DNA of 64,000 bases, taken from assembly GCA_017470165.1 (NCBI GenBank), contig JAFUEX010000007.1, positions 1 to 64,000 on the forward strand, in the 5' to 3' direction. The translations under genes were made by a program, and so were the position numbers. Below, one piece after another: positions 50,813 through 60,501 of this stretch. The stretch is from Alphaproteobacteria bacterium (GTDB taxonomy: Bacteria; Pseudomonadota; Alphaproteobacteria; RF32; CAG-239). Positions within the stretch are counted from its first letter, which is position 1. Every line of letters begins with the position of its first letter. A model generated the notes under the pieces. The model saw nothing but the letters and a program-made list of their open reading frames with translations, made no database searches and had not been told where the DNA came from.

Positions 50813-53074
50813 ATGGTAGCGCCGACAGTCAACAAAGCCGCTAAAATTGCCAAGCAACTGAAAGAAATCATCAGTTGCGGAGCGGATGTGTCCAAAAAAT
50901 TTGAGCAATCTATGGCGGTGTTGGCTCAAGAGATGAAGGTTGACGGCGTGTCCTGCTATTTGGCGATTGACGACAATTACATTGAACTGTTTGCCTCTTA
51001 CGGGTTCAGCCCCAAACTCAATAATCACGTGGCACTGAAAGTTGGCGAAGGAATTATCGGGCGCATTGCTCAGACCAAGCGCACCGTTGCGGTGGAAAAT
51101 GTGTGGGAAGACCCGTGTTTTTTGCGACGCGATGGGGTTGAAGAAGAGCAATACAAAGGCTTTTTGGGTGTGCCGCTGACCCGTTGGGGAATCGTAATCG
51201 GAGTTTTGTGCCTTTATAAAAGAGCGGCTTATGAGTTTGACCAAAAGGAAATTTCGGCACTGGAGACGGTGGCTATGCCGTTTGCCGAGTGGGCATCTGG
51301 CGAAGAGGTGCGCAATTTCAAAAATGAGTTTATTCGCAAGCGCGGGCTTAATGTTCGCGACAAATTTAAGGGAGTATCGCTCAACAAAGGCTATGGCGTG
51401 GGGTTGGCGGTATTGCATCGCCGGAGGCAGGCTGTAACCAATATTTTTGCCAAAGATAAAGATGCGGAGTTGCAAAAGCTGCGCGATGCTCACGCCCAAA
51501 TGAACAAGGATTTGGAGGAAAAATTTAATTCCAGCAAGCTGGGGTTCGGTGAGCACGCGGATATATTGGATGCATATCGGATGCTGGCGGCCGATAAAGG
51601 CTGGCTGAAGAGGATGAGCGGCTATATAGAGGGCGGACTTACGGTGGAAGCTGCAGTCGAGCGAGCCTATGAGGATATGTGGAATCGGCTTTCGGGAACG
51701 CAGGATGTGTATCTGCGCGAGAGGCTGAATGATTTGCGTGATATATCTGACCGCCTGCTGTCGTATCTTTACGGCGATAATCCCGAGGCGCAAAGTTTGA
51801 CCTCTTGTGATATTGTGGTAATTGCCCAGACAATGGGGCCGGCGGATTTGATGGATTATGACTACCACAAAATAAGGGCGCTGATATTAGAAGACGGCAC
51901 CCCGACTATGCACGTGGCGATTGTGGCCAAGGCGCTGGGGATACCGGTGGTGGCCAAAATCCGCGGCATTTATAATGAGGTGCGCAGCGGCGAGCTTTTG
52001 GCGGTAGATGGTGAGAATGCGATTGTTTACATTCGTCCGGATGATAAGCTGCTGGAAAATTTCCGCCGCAAAATAGACGAGCGCGAACAAGCCTTAAAAC
52101 AAATGAGTGCGCTTAAAAAACGAGCGCCGAAAACCTTGGACAACCAACGGATTAATCTTTATATTAATGTCGGACTGGATTTTGATTTGGATTATATAGA
52201 ATCCACCAACTGTGACGGTATCGGGTTGTATCGCACGGAAATTCCTTTTATGTCGGCACAAAAACTGCCTGATGTGACGGAACAACTGGCTTTTTATGAC
52301 AAACTGATGGATAAGGCCGGTGCAAGAAAAGTGGTGTTTCGCAGTTTGGATGTCGGGTCGGATAAACTTTTGCCTTACTGGTCGTATGACGGAGAGGAGA
52401 ATCCGGCCATCGGTTGGCGCTCTATTCGGATAACTTTGGATCGAAGAGCAATTCTACGCCAGCAGATGAGGGCTTTTATCCGCGCGGCCAAAGGACGGGA
52501 ATTGAACGTGATGTTTCCGATGATTGCAAATTTGTGGGAGTTTGAAGAAGCTAAAGAAACCCTGATGATTGAGCTGGAGCGGGAAAGGAATCGAGGAAGC
52601 GAGGTGCCGGTGAAGGTAAACACCGGTCTGATGATTGAGGTGCCTTCGGTGATATTTCAACTGGATGATATATTAAAAAAGGCAGATTTCGTGTCAATCG
52701 GCACCAATGACTTGGCGCAGTTTATATTTGCCTGCGACCGCACCAATAATCGGCTGATGTATCGCTATGATGTGCTCTCGGCGCCTTTTTTAAGAATATT
52801 GAAAGAAATTGTTGATAAATGCAAAAAGTATAAGGTATTATGTTCGGTGTGCGGCGAAATGGCATCGAATCCGCTGGAAGCAATGGTGTTGTTGGGGCTG
52901 GGCTATCGCAACCTGTCGGTATCGGGAGCCGCGTTTTATAAGGTGAAGAGAATGCTGCGCTCGGCAGATACCGGACAATTGTCCGATTATATGGCAAATA
53001 TGCTAAAATATGACAACAACAGCCTGCGGGCGCAAATAATTGCTTATGCTAATGATCATAATATTGAAATTTGA
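50813..53074 (+). CDS. ptsP: PEP-protein phosphotransferase with GAF domain (PtsP, EI-Ntr)
   Basis: 753 residues. An N-terminal GAF domain (about 20-165) then enzyme I: the phosphorylated His367 in TPTMHVAIVAKALGIP and the C-terminal PEP-binding barrel (CDGIGLYRTEIPFM, SIGTNDLAQFIFACDR, CGEMASNP). It passes phosphate from PEP to NPr in the nitrogen-PTS, which regulates potassium, nitrogen and carbon responses. Npr and EIIA-Ntr are not in the window. Confidence 0.95.
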   Translation: MVAPTVNKAAKIAKQLKEIISCGADVSKKFEQSMAVLAQEMKVDGVSCYLAIDDNYIELFASYGFSPKLNNHVALKVGEGIIGRIAQTKRTVAVENVWEDPCFLRRDGVEEEQYKGFLGVPLTRWGIVIGVLCLYKRAAYEFDQKEISALETVAMPFAEWASGEEVRNFKNEFIRKRGLNVRDKFKGVSLNKGYGVGLAVLHRRRQAVTNIFAKDKDAELQKLRDAHAQMNKDLEEKFNSSKLGFGEHADILDAYRMLAADKGWLKRMSGYIEGGLTVEAAVERAYEDMWNRLSGTQDVYLRERLNDLRDISDRLLSYLYGDNPEAQSLTSCDIVVIAQTMGPADLMDYDYHKIRALILEDGTPTMHVAIVAKALGIPVVAKIRGIYNEVRSGELLAVDGENAIVYIRPDDKLLENFRRKIDEREQALKQMSALKKRAPKTLDNQRINLYINVGLDFDLDYIESTNCDGIGLYRTEIPFMSAQKLPDVTEQLAFYDKLMDKAGARKVVFRSLDVGSDKLLPYWSYDGEENPAIGWRSIRITLDRRAILRQQMRAFIRAAKGRELNVMFPMIANLWEFEEAKETLMIELERERNRGSEVPVKVNTGLMIEVPSVIFQLDDILKKADFVSIGTNDLAQFIFACDRTNNRLMYRYDVLSAPFLRILKEIVDKCKKYKVLCSVCGEMASNPLEAMVLLGLGYRNLSVSGAAFYKVKRMLRSADTGQLSDYMANMLKYDNNSLRAQIIAYANDHNIEI

Positions 53075-53126
53075 GAAAAACCTGATAATATGCTGACAAT
53101 AACTTATCAAACGAGAGGGTGAAAAA

Positions 53127-54134
53127 GTGAAAAAAGAAAAAACTACAGAAACCGCAAGCGAGAATAAGGCCACCAAGAAAGAGACCAAACCGGCGGAAAA
53201 ACCCGCAGCAGCAGTCGAGACCGCCAAGACGCAGACCGTGACCAAGGTTGGCTCGTTGTTGAAAAATATGCGTATGGAAAAGGGACTAAAAATTGCCGAT
53301 ATTGCCAAGACCTTGTGCATCCGTAAGCAATATCTGGAGGCAATTGAGGATAATAATTATCAAGAAATTCCCGATTTTCCTTACGGAGTTGGCTTTATCC
53401 GCTCGTATGCCGACTTTTTGGGACTGAACAGCGGCAATATTGTCGAGTTGTTTAAGGAAGAGACCAATACCCAAAAGTCGGATGTTATCAGTGTGGCAGC
53501 GCCGCAAAGTACTTCCGGAATGCCGAGTGTGGTTTACGTTGTGTTGAGTTTGGCAGCTTTGGGGCTGATTTACGGAGCTTGGCGCTGGATGGGCAATGAC
53601 AACTCGCCGACGATTGAAGAAGATACCGCAATTGAAATCCGGAGCAATGCCGATAATGACAATGATATTATCATCGTCGAAGAACTGGTAAATGCAGAAG
53701 GAACTGAGGCTGCCGGTGGTGAGGAAGCAGCTGCAACCGAAGCCGAAGAGACGTCTGTGCCGGCGGAAAACGAGGCTGCCAAAGAGGCGGTGACGAATGA
53801 GGCCAACAAAGAAACGGCTATGGCGCAAACACCGGCAAAGAGCACTGAACGACCGGCGCAGAAAAACGATATCAATGGTATTCCGCAGAGCGGCATATTT
53901 ATTGAGGTAGTAGACGAGACTTGGGTTGAGGTGAAGAATGACCTTAAGTTGTATTTGAGCAAGGTGCTGAAGGCCGGCGACAGTTACACCCTGCCGAATG
54001 ACACGGGATTGAAATTGTCGGTGGGCAAGTCCAACGGGGTAAATGTTTATGTTAACGGCGAAAAAACCGATTTGACCCACAACGGCAAAAAGATGAACAT
54101 TGATATCGATGCTTATTTGGCTTCGCGCCCTTAA
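53127..54134 (+). CDS. rodZ: RodZ-like helix-turn-helix membrane protein
   Basis: 335 residues. A GTG start with GAGAGGG upstream. Layout: Lys/Glu-rich N-terminus (1-40), HTH_25 domain (about 41-110; VGSLLKNMRMEKGLKIADIA), one helix (132-154), a Glu/Ala-rich linker (160-240), then a DUF4115 domain (about 250-335; VDETWVEVKND). RodZ links MreB to the membrane and helps rod shape. No MreB here. Confidence 0.88.
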   Translation: MKKEKTTETASENKATKKETKPAEKPAAAVETAKTQTVTKVGSLLKNMRMEKGLKIADIAKTLCIRKQYLEAIEDNNYQEIPDFPYGVGFIRSYADFLGLNSGNIVELFKEETNTQKSDVISVAAPQSTSGMPSVVYVVLSLAALGLIYGAWRWMGNDNSPTIEEDTAIEIRSNADNDNDIIIVEELVNAEGTEAAGGEEAAATEAEETSVPAENEAAKEAVTNEANKETAMAQTPAKSTERPAQKNDINGIPQSGIFIEVVDETWVEVKNDLKLYLSKVLKAGDSYTLPNDTGLKLSVGKSNGVNVYVNGEKTDLTHNGKKMNIDIDAYLASRP

Positions 54135-54156
54135 GCGGGAGAAAATAAAATTATTT

Positions 54157-54184
54157 TGCAGGTGCTTTTTGCACCTGCATTTTT
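54157..54184 (+). terminator. Terminator of rodZ
   Basis: TGCAGGTGC-TTTTT-GCACCTGCA followed by TTTTT. Confidence 0.9.
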
Positions 54185-54217
54185 GGTATATGAATATAGA
54201 ACAGCAGAGGTGATGAG

Positions 54218-55291
54218 ATGGATTTAGGTGAGAAATTGGCTAATGTGGCAGACCGATATCAGGAATTGGAGGCCTTGATTGCCGCACCGAATATAACACC
54301 CGAGAATTTGGTGAAAATGAATAAAGAACTGGCGGCACTGGCTCCGGTGGTGGAAGCTATCGGAGAATACAGGAGGATGCAAAAGAGCCTGACCGAGGCC
54401 AAAGAGATTATGGATGATACCGCCACCGACAAAGATATGCGAGAGTTGGCCGAGGCCGAATATTATCAATTGAAAGACGATTTGCCGGCTAAAGAAAAAG
54501 AGATAAAAATTTTGCTGCTGCCTAAGGATGCGGATGATGAAAAAAATGCAATTTTGGAAGTGAGAGCCGGCACCGGCGGTGATGAGGCGGCGCTGTTTGC
54601 TGCCGATTTGTTTGAGATGTATCAACGCTATGCCGAGACCCAAGGATGGAAATTTGAATTTATGGATGCATCGGAAAATGAAATCGGCGGCTATAAAGAG
54701 GCATCGGCATCCATATCCGGCAAAGGGGTTTTTGCCAAACTGAAATTCGAATCGGGGGCGCATCGGGTGCAGCGAGTTCCGACCACCGAAAGCCAAGGTC
54801 GGGTACATACTTCGGCGGCGACCGTAGCCGTGTTGCCGGAAATTGAGGAGGTAGATATTTATATCAATCCGGCAGATGTAAAAATGGAGGCTTATCGTTC
54901 GTCGGGTGCTGGGGGACAAAAGGTAAACAAAACCAGCTCGGCTGTGCGTTTGACACACGTGCCCACAGGTATTGTGGTCGAATCGCAAGAGGAGCGCTCG
55001 CAGTTTAAGAACCGTGATAATGCCATGCGCAAGCTGCGTGCTAAGTTGTACAACGCCCAGAAAGAAGCCGCTGACAGCGCTTATGCCGAGAACCGCAAAC
55101 AGCAAGTGGGCAGCGGTGACCGCTCCGAGCGCATCCGCACCTATAATTTTCCGCAAGGCCGAGTTACCGACCATCGCATCAACCTGACGCTCTATAAACT
55201 GGACGAAGTGATGAACGGCAGCGCACTTGGCGAGATTATTGATGCTTTGATTGCCGATGATCAGGCGCAAAAATTGGCCAGCTTGGAATAA
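54218..55291 (+). CDS. prfA: Peptide chain release factor 1
   Basis: 357 residues. RF1 reads UAA and UAG; GGQ is at 232-234 ([16 protein letters not shown]), and [14 protein letters not shown] is also characteristic. The prmC methyltransferase that often follows is not here. Confidence 0.96.
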   Translation: MDLGEKLANVADRYQELEALIAAPNITPENLVKMNKELAALAPVVEAIGEYRRMQKSLTEAKEIMDDTATDKDMRELAEAEYYQLKDDLPAKEKEIKILLLPKDADDEKNAILEVRAGTGGDEAALFAADLFEMYQRYAETQGWKFEFMDASENEIGGYKEASASISGKGVFAKLKFESGAHRVQRVPTTESQGRVHTSAATVAVLPEIEEVDIYINPADVKMEAYRSSGAGGQKVNKTSSAVRLTHVPTGIVVESQEERSQFKNRDNAMRKLRAKLYNAQKEAADSAYAENRKQQVGSGDRSERIRTYNFPQGRVTDHRINLTLYKLDEVMNGSALGEIIDALIADDQAQKLASLE

Positions 55292-55380
55292 AAAAATAAT
55301 TTTAAGCAAATTTTCGTTGTGAGAATCAAAGAAAGGTTTTATTATAAGTTAAAAAATTAATCGCGTGAGGATAAAAAGAG

Positions 55381-58300
55381 TTGGAACCGAAATATATACC
55401 TTTGCGGGTGCACACTGCTTATTCGCTGTCTGAAGGAGCGATGAAAGTGCCGGCTTTGGTAAAAAAGCTGAGCGAAATGGGAGTTCCGGCTTTTGCGATG
55501 ACGGATACGGCTAATATGTTCGGCGGCAAGGCTGTGTCAAAATTTGCAGCTGACGCCGGAATCAAGCCGATTTTGGGATGCCAATTTAATCTGCGCAACC
55601 CTGATGCCGACGACCTGCTCAAATCTAAAGGAATGATGATTGAACCGGATAAAATCGTGTTGCTGGTTATGAACGAGACCGGCTATATGAACATTATGCA
55701 TCTGATGAAGCTGTCGTATTTGGACAATCCGTCGAGTGTGGAAAAAGCGTTTATCAGGCTGAGTGATTTGGCAGCCTCAAACGAGGGATTAATAGCCTTG
55801 TCGGGCGGCGTTGAAGGGCAAATCGGGCGGCTGTTGTTGGAAGGGCGCTGCGATGAGGCTTGGGATTTAGCGGCCAGCTTGAAAGAAATTTTCGGAAATC
55901 GGTTTTATATGGAAATAGCACGCTTGGGCTTGGAAAACGAGCGTAAAACCGAGGACGATTTTTTGGAAATGGCTTATAAGCTGGATATTCCGCTGGTGGC
56001 TACCAACGAGGCTTTTTTCTTTGACGAGGATATGTACGAGGCCCACGATGCGCTGGTGTGCATCGCGCGAACGGAAATTGTCAGCAATGAAAACCGTTTT
56101 CATTTTTCGATTAACAATCGTTTGAAAAGCGAAGCGGAAATGCTGGAGCTGTTCAAGGACTTGCCGGAAGCATTGAACAACACGGTGGTAATTGCCAAGC
56201 GCTGCAATTATTTGTCGAAAAAAGTGCAGCCCTTATTGCCGATTTTTGTGTGTCCTGACGGAATGACGCAGGACGAATATATTACCAAACGCGCCTATGA
56301 GGGTTTGCAGGGGCGAATGGAAAAGCACGTTTATTTCGCAGAAATGACGTCCGAACAGAAAAAAGAGATTGATGACAAGTATTATGCCCGTTTGGAATAT
56401 GAGCTGAGTGTTATCAAAAAGATGGGATTTCCGGGGTATTTTCTGATAGTATCGGACTTTATTACCTGGTCAAAAAACCACGGAGTGCCGGTGGGTCCGG
56501 GGAGAGGTTCGGGTGCCGGTTCAATTGTGGCCTGGTCACTGCACATAACAGAGCTTGATCCGATAAAACTTGATTTGCTGTTTGAGCGTTTTTTGAATCC
56601 GGAACGCGTAAATATGCCGGATTTTGACGTGGATTTTTGTCAGGAAAACCGCTATAAAACCATTGAATACGTGCAAGAAAAATACGGTGCGGACAAAGTG
56701 GCGCAAATTATAACCTATGGCAAATTGCAATCGAAGGCGGTGATTAAAGATGTGGCACGCGTTTTGGGAATGCCTTATAGTCAAGGAGATAGAATTTCCA
56801 AAATGATTCCGGCCGGTTCGCAGGGAAAGAATCCGACGCTGCAAGAGGCCTTGGATCAGGTGCCGGAGTTGGAGGATATGCGACGCAACGACCCGCAAAT
56901 CAACAAGCTGTTTGATATTGCGATGAAACTGGAGGGACTGTATCGCAACTCCGGGATGCACGCGGCCGGAGTGGTTATCGGCGATAGGTCGTTGGAAAAG
57001 CTGGTGCCACTGTATAAAGACCCACGCGCCGATATGCCGGTCACCCAATATGATATGAAATTTGTGGAAGAAACCGGCTTAATTAAGTTTGACTTTTTGG
57101 GGCTGAAAACGCTCACCGTTATTCAAAAGGCGGTTGATTGGGTGAAAAAAAGCCGCGGCATTGATTTGAATATGGATGAATTGCCGCTGGATGACCGCGA
57201 AACTTATGAGATGCTGCAACGCGGCGACACTTCGGCTGTGTTTCAATTTGAGTCTCCGGGAATGCGCGATGTACACCGGCAAATTAAACCCGACCGTTTT
57301 GAAGACCTGATAGCGATTGTTTCGCTGTATCGTCCGGGGCCGATGGATAATATTCCCACTTATATTAAACGCAAGCACAAAGAAGAACAAATAACCTACC
57401 TGCATCCGGATTTGGCGCCGATTTTGGATGAGACCTACGGAATTATGGTGTATCAAGAACAGGTTATGAAGATTGCTCAGGTTTTGGGAGGATATACTTT
57501 GGGCGGCGCCGACAAACTCCGTAAAGTAATGGGAAAAAAACTGCGCGACGAAATCCCCAAGCAACGAGCAATGTTTACTGAGGGGGCTCTGAAAAAAGGA
57601 ATCGATGAAAAAACCGCTACGCAAATTTTTGACCAAATGGAAAAGTTTGCTTCTTATGGTTTTAATAAATCGCACGCGGCAGCATATTCGTTGATTTCGT
57701 ATCAGACAGCCTACCTAAAAGCACATTATCCGGTGGAATTTATGTGTGCGATTATGTCACTTGATTTGACCAATGTGGACAAGCTGCTGCTTTATAAAGA
57801 AGAATGCCGCAAGATGGGGATTAAGGTGTTGCAGCCGGATATTAACAAATCTTTGCCGGAATTTGCGGTGGAAGACGGTAATATTCGTTATGCGCTGGCG
57901 GCGGTTAAATCGGTGGGAGCAGCCAATATGGAAGCCGTGGTGGCCGAGCGTGAGCGCAAGGGCGCATTTAAGGACATTTCGGATTTTATTCACCGGATTG
58001 ATGCCCGCCAAATCAACCGCAAACAGCTGGAGCAACTGATTAAGGCCGGAGCTTTTGACGGGTTGGACAAGTCGCGAGGCAAACTGATAGCCAATTTGGA
58101 CTTGATTGTATCGCATATTGTGGCAGCTACCGAGATGAAAAACAGCTCGCAAAACTCGCTGTTCGGCATTGAGGAGCTGGCGGCAAAAGTTACCTTGGAC
58201 GACAAACCGGATTGGCCGGAGCTGGAAAAATTGCAGCAAGAATCCGAGGCTATCGGTTTTTATCTTTCGGCACATCCGTTGGACAGCTACCGTGAGGGGA

Positions 58301-58848
58301 TGGAACGGCTGGGGGTTAAAAATTACGCTCAGGTGATATCCGAATTGAAAGTGGGAGATAATCTGCATTGTAAATTTGCCGGCTGTGTAAATAATTTTCA
58401 AAAACGCATCTCAAAAAACGGCAACAAATTTGCTTTTTTGGGGTTGTCGGACGGAGTTACCAATTTTGACGGCATATTATTTGCGGATGCACTGAGCAAA
58501 TACGAGGATGTTATCAACTCTGGACAACCGTTACTGATTAATGCGACCTTAAAACATGATGAAGGACGCGATAAGCCGAGTATGCTAATTAATACCGTCG
58601 AAATGCTGGATACGGCGATTGCCGAAGTTTCGAACGGATTGGAGCTGCATATTGACAACATCAGTGCGGTCAACGGACTAAAACAAATTTTGAGCAAAGA
58701 TGGAATTGGCAAAAATAAAATATATATCATACCGGAGAACGATACTTGGGATATAAGAATCGCTTTGTCAGGCGGGTATGCTTTGTATGGCGATATTACC
58801 GCCAAAATCAGGGCATTACCGGGGATTAGCAAAGTAAAGGAATTGTAA
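55381..58848 (+). CDS. dnaE: DNA polymerase III alpha subunit DnaE
   Basis: 1155 residues, close to the DnaE1 type. PHP domain first (RVHTAYSLSEGAM), then palm (GPGRGSGAGSIVAWSL; PDFDVDFCQENR), the YQEQVMKIAQVLGGY and GFNKSHAAAYSLISYQTAYLK blocks, then an OB-fold. Replicative polymerase. Start is TTG 55381 with GAGGA upstream. Confidence 0.96.
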   Translation: MEPKYIPLRVHTAYSLSEGAMKVPALVKKLSEMGVPAFAMTDTANMFGGKAVSKFAADAGIKPILGCQFNLRNPDADDLLKSKGMMIEPDKIVLLVMNETGYMNIMHLMKLSYLDNPSSVEKAFIRLSDLAASNEGLIALSGGVEGQIGRLLLEGRCDEAWDLAASLKEIFGNRFYMEIARLGLENERKTEDDFLEMAYKLDIPLVATNEAFFFDEDMYEAHDALVCIARTEIVSNENRFHFSINNRLKSEAEMLELFKDLPEALNNTVVIAKRCNYLSKKVQPLLPIFVCPDGMTQDEYITKRAYEGLQGRMEKHVYFAEMTSEQKKEIDDKYYARLEYELSVIKKMGFPGYFLIVSDFITWSKNHGVPVGPGRGSGAGSIVAWSLHITELDPIKLDLLFERFLNPERVNMPDFDVDFCQENRYKTIEYVQEKYGADKVAQIITYGKLQSKAVIKDVARVLGMPYSQGDRISKMIPAGSQGKNPTLQEALDQVPELEDMRRNDPQINKLFDIAMKLEGLYRNSGMHAAGVVIGDRSLEKLVPLYKDPRADMPVTQYDMKFVEETGLIKFDFLGLKTLTVIQKAVDWVKKSRGIDLNMDELPLDDRETYEMLQRGDTSAVFQFESPGMRDVHRQIKPDRFEDLIAIVSLYRPGPMDNIPTYIKRKHKEEQITYLHPDLAPILDETYGIMVYQEQVMKIAQVLGGYTLGGADKLRKVMGKKLRDEIPKQRAMFTEGALKKGIDEKTATQIFDQMEKFASYGFNKSHAAAYSLISYQTAYLKAHYPVEFMCAIMSLDLTNVDKLLLYKEECRKMGIKVLQPDINKSLPEFAVEDGNIRYALAAVKSVGAANMEAVVAERERKGAFKDISDFIHRIDARQINRKQLEQLIKAGAFDGLDKSRGKLIANLDLIVSHIVAATEMKNSSQNSLFGIEELAAKVTLDDKPDWPELEKLQQESEAIGFYLSAHPLDSYREGMERLGVKNYAQVISELKVGDNLHCKFAGCVNNFQKRISKNGNKFAFLGLSDGVTNFDGILFADALSKYEDVINSGQPLLINATLKHDEGRDKPSMLINTVEMLDTAIAEVSNGLELHIDNISAVNGLKQILSKDGIGKNKIYIIPENDTWDIRIALSGGYALYGDITAKIRALPGISKVKEL

Positions 58849-58850
58849 CT

Positions 58851-59666
58851 ATGACTGAAAAAAAATCCGCAACCGAAATTAAAATGCCGATAATTGAGAC
58901 GCTGTTGGGGCCTTTTGGGCTGCTGTTTGCCGGCGGAAAATATGCCGTGAGGATATGCGCAACTTATGCCCTGATGATGAGCTGCCTGATGGCTGTCAGC
59001 GGCAATATGAGCGTATGCTTTAACGGAACATACAGAATAGAGCATTTTTGTGCCGATAATGTTTTGTTAATTGTGGCGGCGCGGTTGATATATTTGATGA
59101 TGCTGGTGATGTTTACCCGCTGTTGGATTGATATGGGACTGAACGGCGGCAGCTTCAGTTGGAAAAAAATGCTGTTACCTAATCTTCGGGATGTAAAAAT
59201 ATTGGGATTATTGGCCGGTTATTTGGCATCAATGATAATAGCGGGAATATCTTTTTATCTTTTGTATATTCGGGTGCCGAATCCCGATTGGCGTATAGAA
59301 TTGGCATATTTTGCGCTTGTATCAATCGGTTTTTTGGCACCATTGATGCTGTTGCGGTTCGGGTGTTATATTGCTATGGCAGCTCTCGGCGAAAAAATGC
59401 CCAAAATAAGCGATATCTGGCGCAAAACCTCCTATAGTCCGATGCTGATATCAGCAGGCGCGGCATTTATGATGATGGCAGCGATGTTTGTGATGATGCC
59501 CCTAACGCAGTTCGGCTACCAATCGGGGGCGCTGGTGGGTCCGCTCAAAGCATGGGTTGTTGAATATATGAGTGACTTTATAATCTGTTTGGCGATTGCT
59601 CTAGTGGCCAATTTTTGCTATCTGCAACGCAAGAACTTGTTGGGAGTGAAAAAAAATGATGATTAA
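58851..59666 (+). CDS. Multi-pass membrane protein of unknown function (paralog pair, 1)
   Basis: 271 residues with about six helices. No recognisable family. It begins 2 bases after dnaE and overlaps the next gene by 11. Its layout (MPIIETLLGPFG start, short loop around LGEKMPKISDIWRKTSYSP) resembles that of the next protein, suggesting a duplicated family. Confidence 0.6.
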   Translation: MTEKKSATEIKMPIIETLLGPFGLLFAGGKYAVRICATYALMMSCLMAVSGNMSVCFNGTYRIEHFCADNVLLIVAARLIYLMMLVMFTRCWIDMGLNGGSFSWKKMLLPNLRDVKILGLLAGYLASMIIAGISFYLLYIRVPNPDWRIELAYFALVSIGFLAPLMLLRFGCYIAMAALGEKMPKISDIWRKTSYSPMLISAGAAFMMMAAMFVMMPLTQFGYQSGALVGPLKAWVVEYMSDFIICLAIALVANFCYLQRKNLLGVKKNDD

Positions 59667-60429
59667 TATGCCGATTAAAGAAACGATACAAGCTACTTTC
59701 GGTTTTGTTGCCAAAGAAAGAAAAATCTTTTGGACGGCCATACCGATGGCGGCAGTGATGATTATAATGGTGCTGATATCGCAGGCACTGGTGGTGTGCG
59801 ACAATGATACAGGCGAATGCAGCAGTAATTGGTTGGCAACGATTATGATGGCGATATATGCGCTGTTTAATATCGGTATAGTGGTAAATTATTGCCGTTC
59901 GGTGATGGGAGAAGAAGCTCCGGATTTTGTATCCAAAAACTTCGGCAAGCGCGTGCTGTTTTACTTGGCAGCGGTATTGGCGATTTCGCTGTTTTTTGTG
60001 GTGGTGTTGATACCATGTGTAGTTATTATGCTGTTGATTAATGACAATCCGCGAATGGTAACCTATATTTTGTTAATGGTGGTGTTGCCGATTTGCGGCA
60101 TTATTTTTGCACCCTTGCTGCTGGCACTGCCTGCGGCAATAATGGGTGATAAGCAATGGTGCAATCCGCTGAGGTTGTTCAAACTGGCAAAAGGAAGTCA
60201 TAATGCAATTTTTTGGGGACTCATTATTACTATGCTGCCGGATTTTGCGGTTAATTTCATAGTGGTGGCTGTTATGGTGGCCGCAGTAGGCCCGCAAGAG
60301 GCCCAAGGAAGCCTAAGTATAATGGTTACCGCCTTGATTATGCGACTGGTTACCAGTGCGCTTAAGGGCACTTATTTCGGAGTGATTTATCGCTTTTTTA
60401 AGAAGGCAGAAAGCATCAACCGAAACTAG
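59656..60429 (+). CDS. Multi-pass membrane protein of unknown function (paralog pair, 2)
   Basis: 257 residues with about six helices. MPIKETIQATFGF and a later loop with MGDKQWCNPLRLFKLAKGSHN line up with the preceding protein. No recognised family. Followed by the terminator at 60449-60485. Confidence 0.6.
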   Translation: MMINMPIKETIQATFGFVAKERKIFWTAIPMAAVMIIMVLISQALVVCDNDTGECSSNWLATIMMAIYALFNIGIVVNYCRSVMGEEAPDFVSKNFGKRVLFYLAAVLAISLFFVVVLIPCVVIMLLINDNPRMVTYILLMVVLPICGIIFAPLLLALPAAIMGDKQWCNPLRLFKLAKGSHNAIFWGLIITMLPDFAVNFIVVAVMVAAVGPQEAQGSLSIMVTALIMRLVTSALKGTYFGVIYRFFKKAESINRN

Positions 60430-60448
60430 TTTTATCCCTTTTCACATA

Positions 60449-60485
60449 AAAAAATCCTGCACCGAGTAAATGTGCAGGATTTTTT
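60449..60485. terminator. Bidirectional terminator
   Basis: AAAAAATCCTGCAC / GTGCAGGATTTTTT, 14-bp stem, 9-nt loop, between convergent genes. Confidence 0.9.
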
Positions 60486-60501
60486 AGCCCCTATTTCCGG
60501 A

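Noticed and set aside
55381-58848. Error-prone DnaE2
   Set aside because: No imuA/imuB neighbours were found, and the complete PHP domain and length fit DnaE1.
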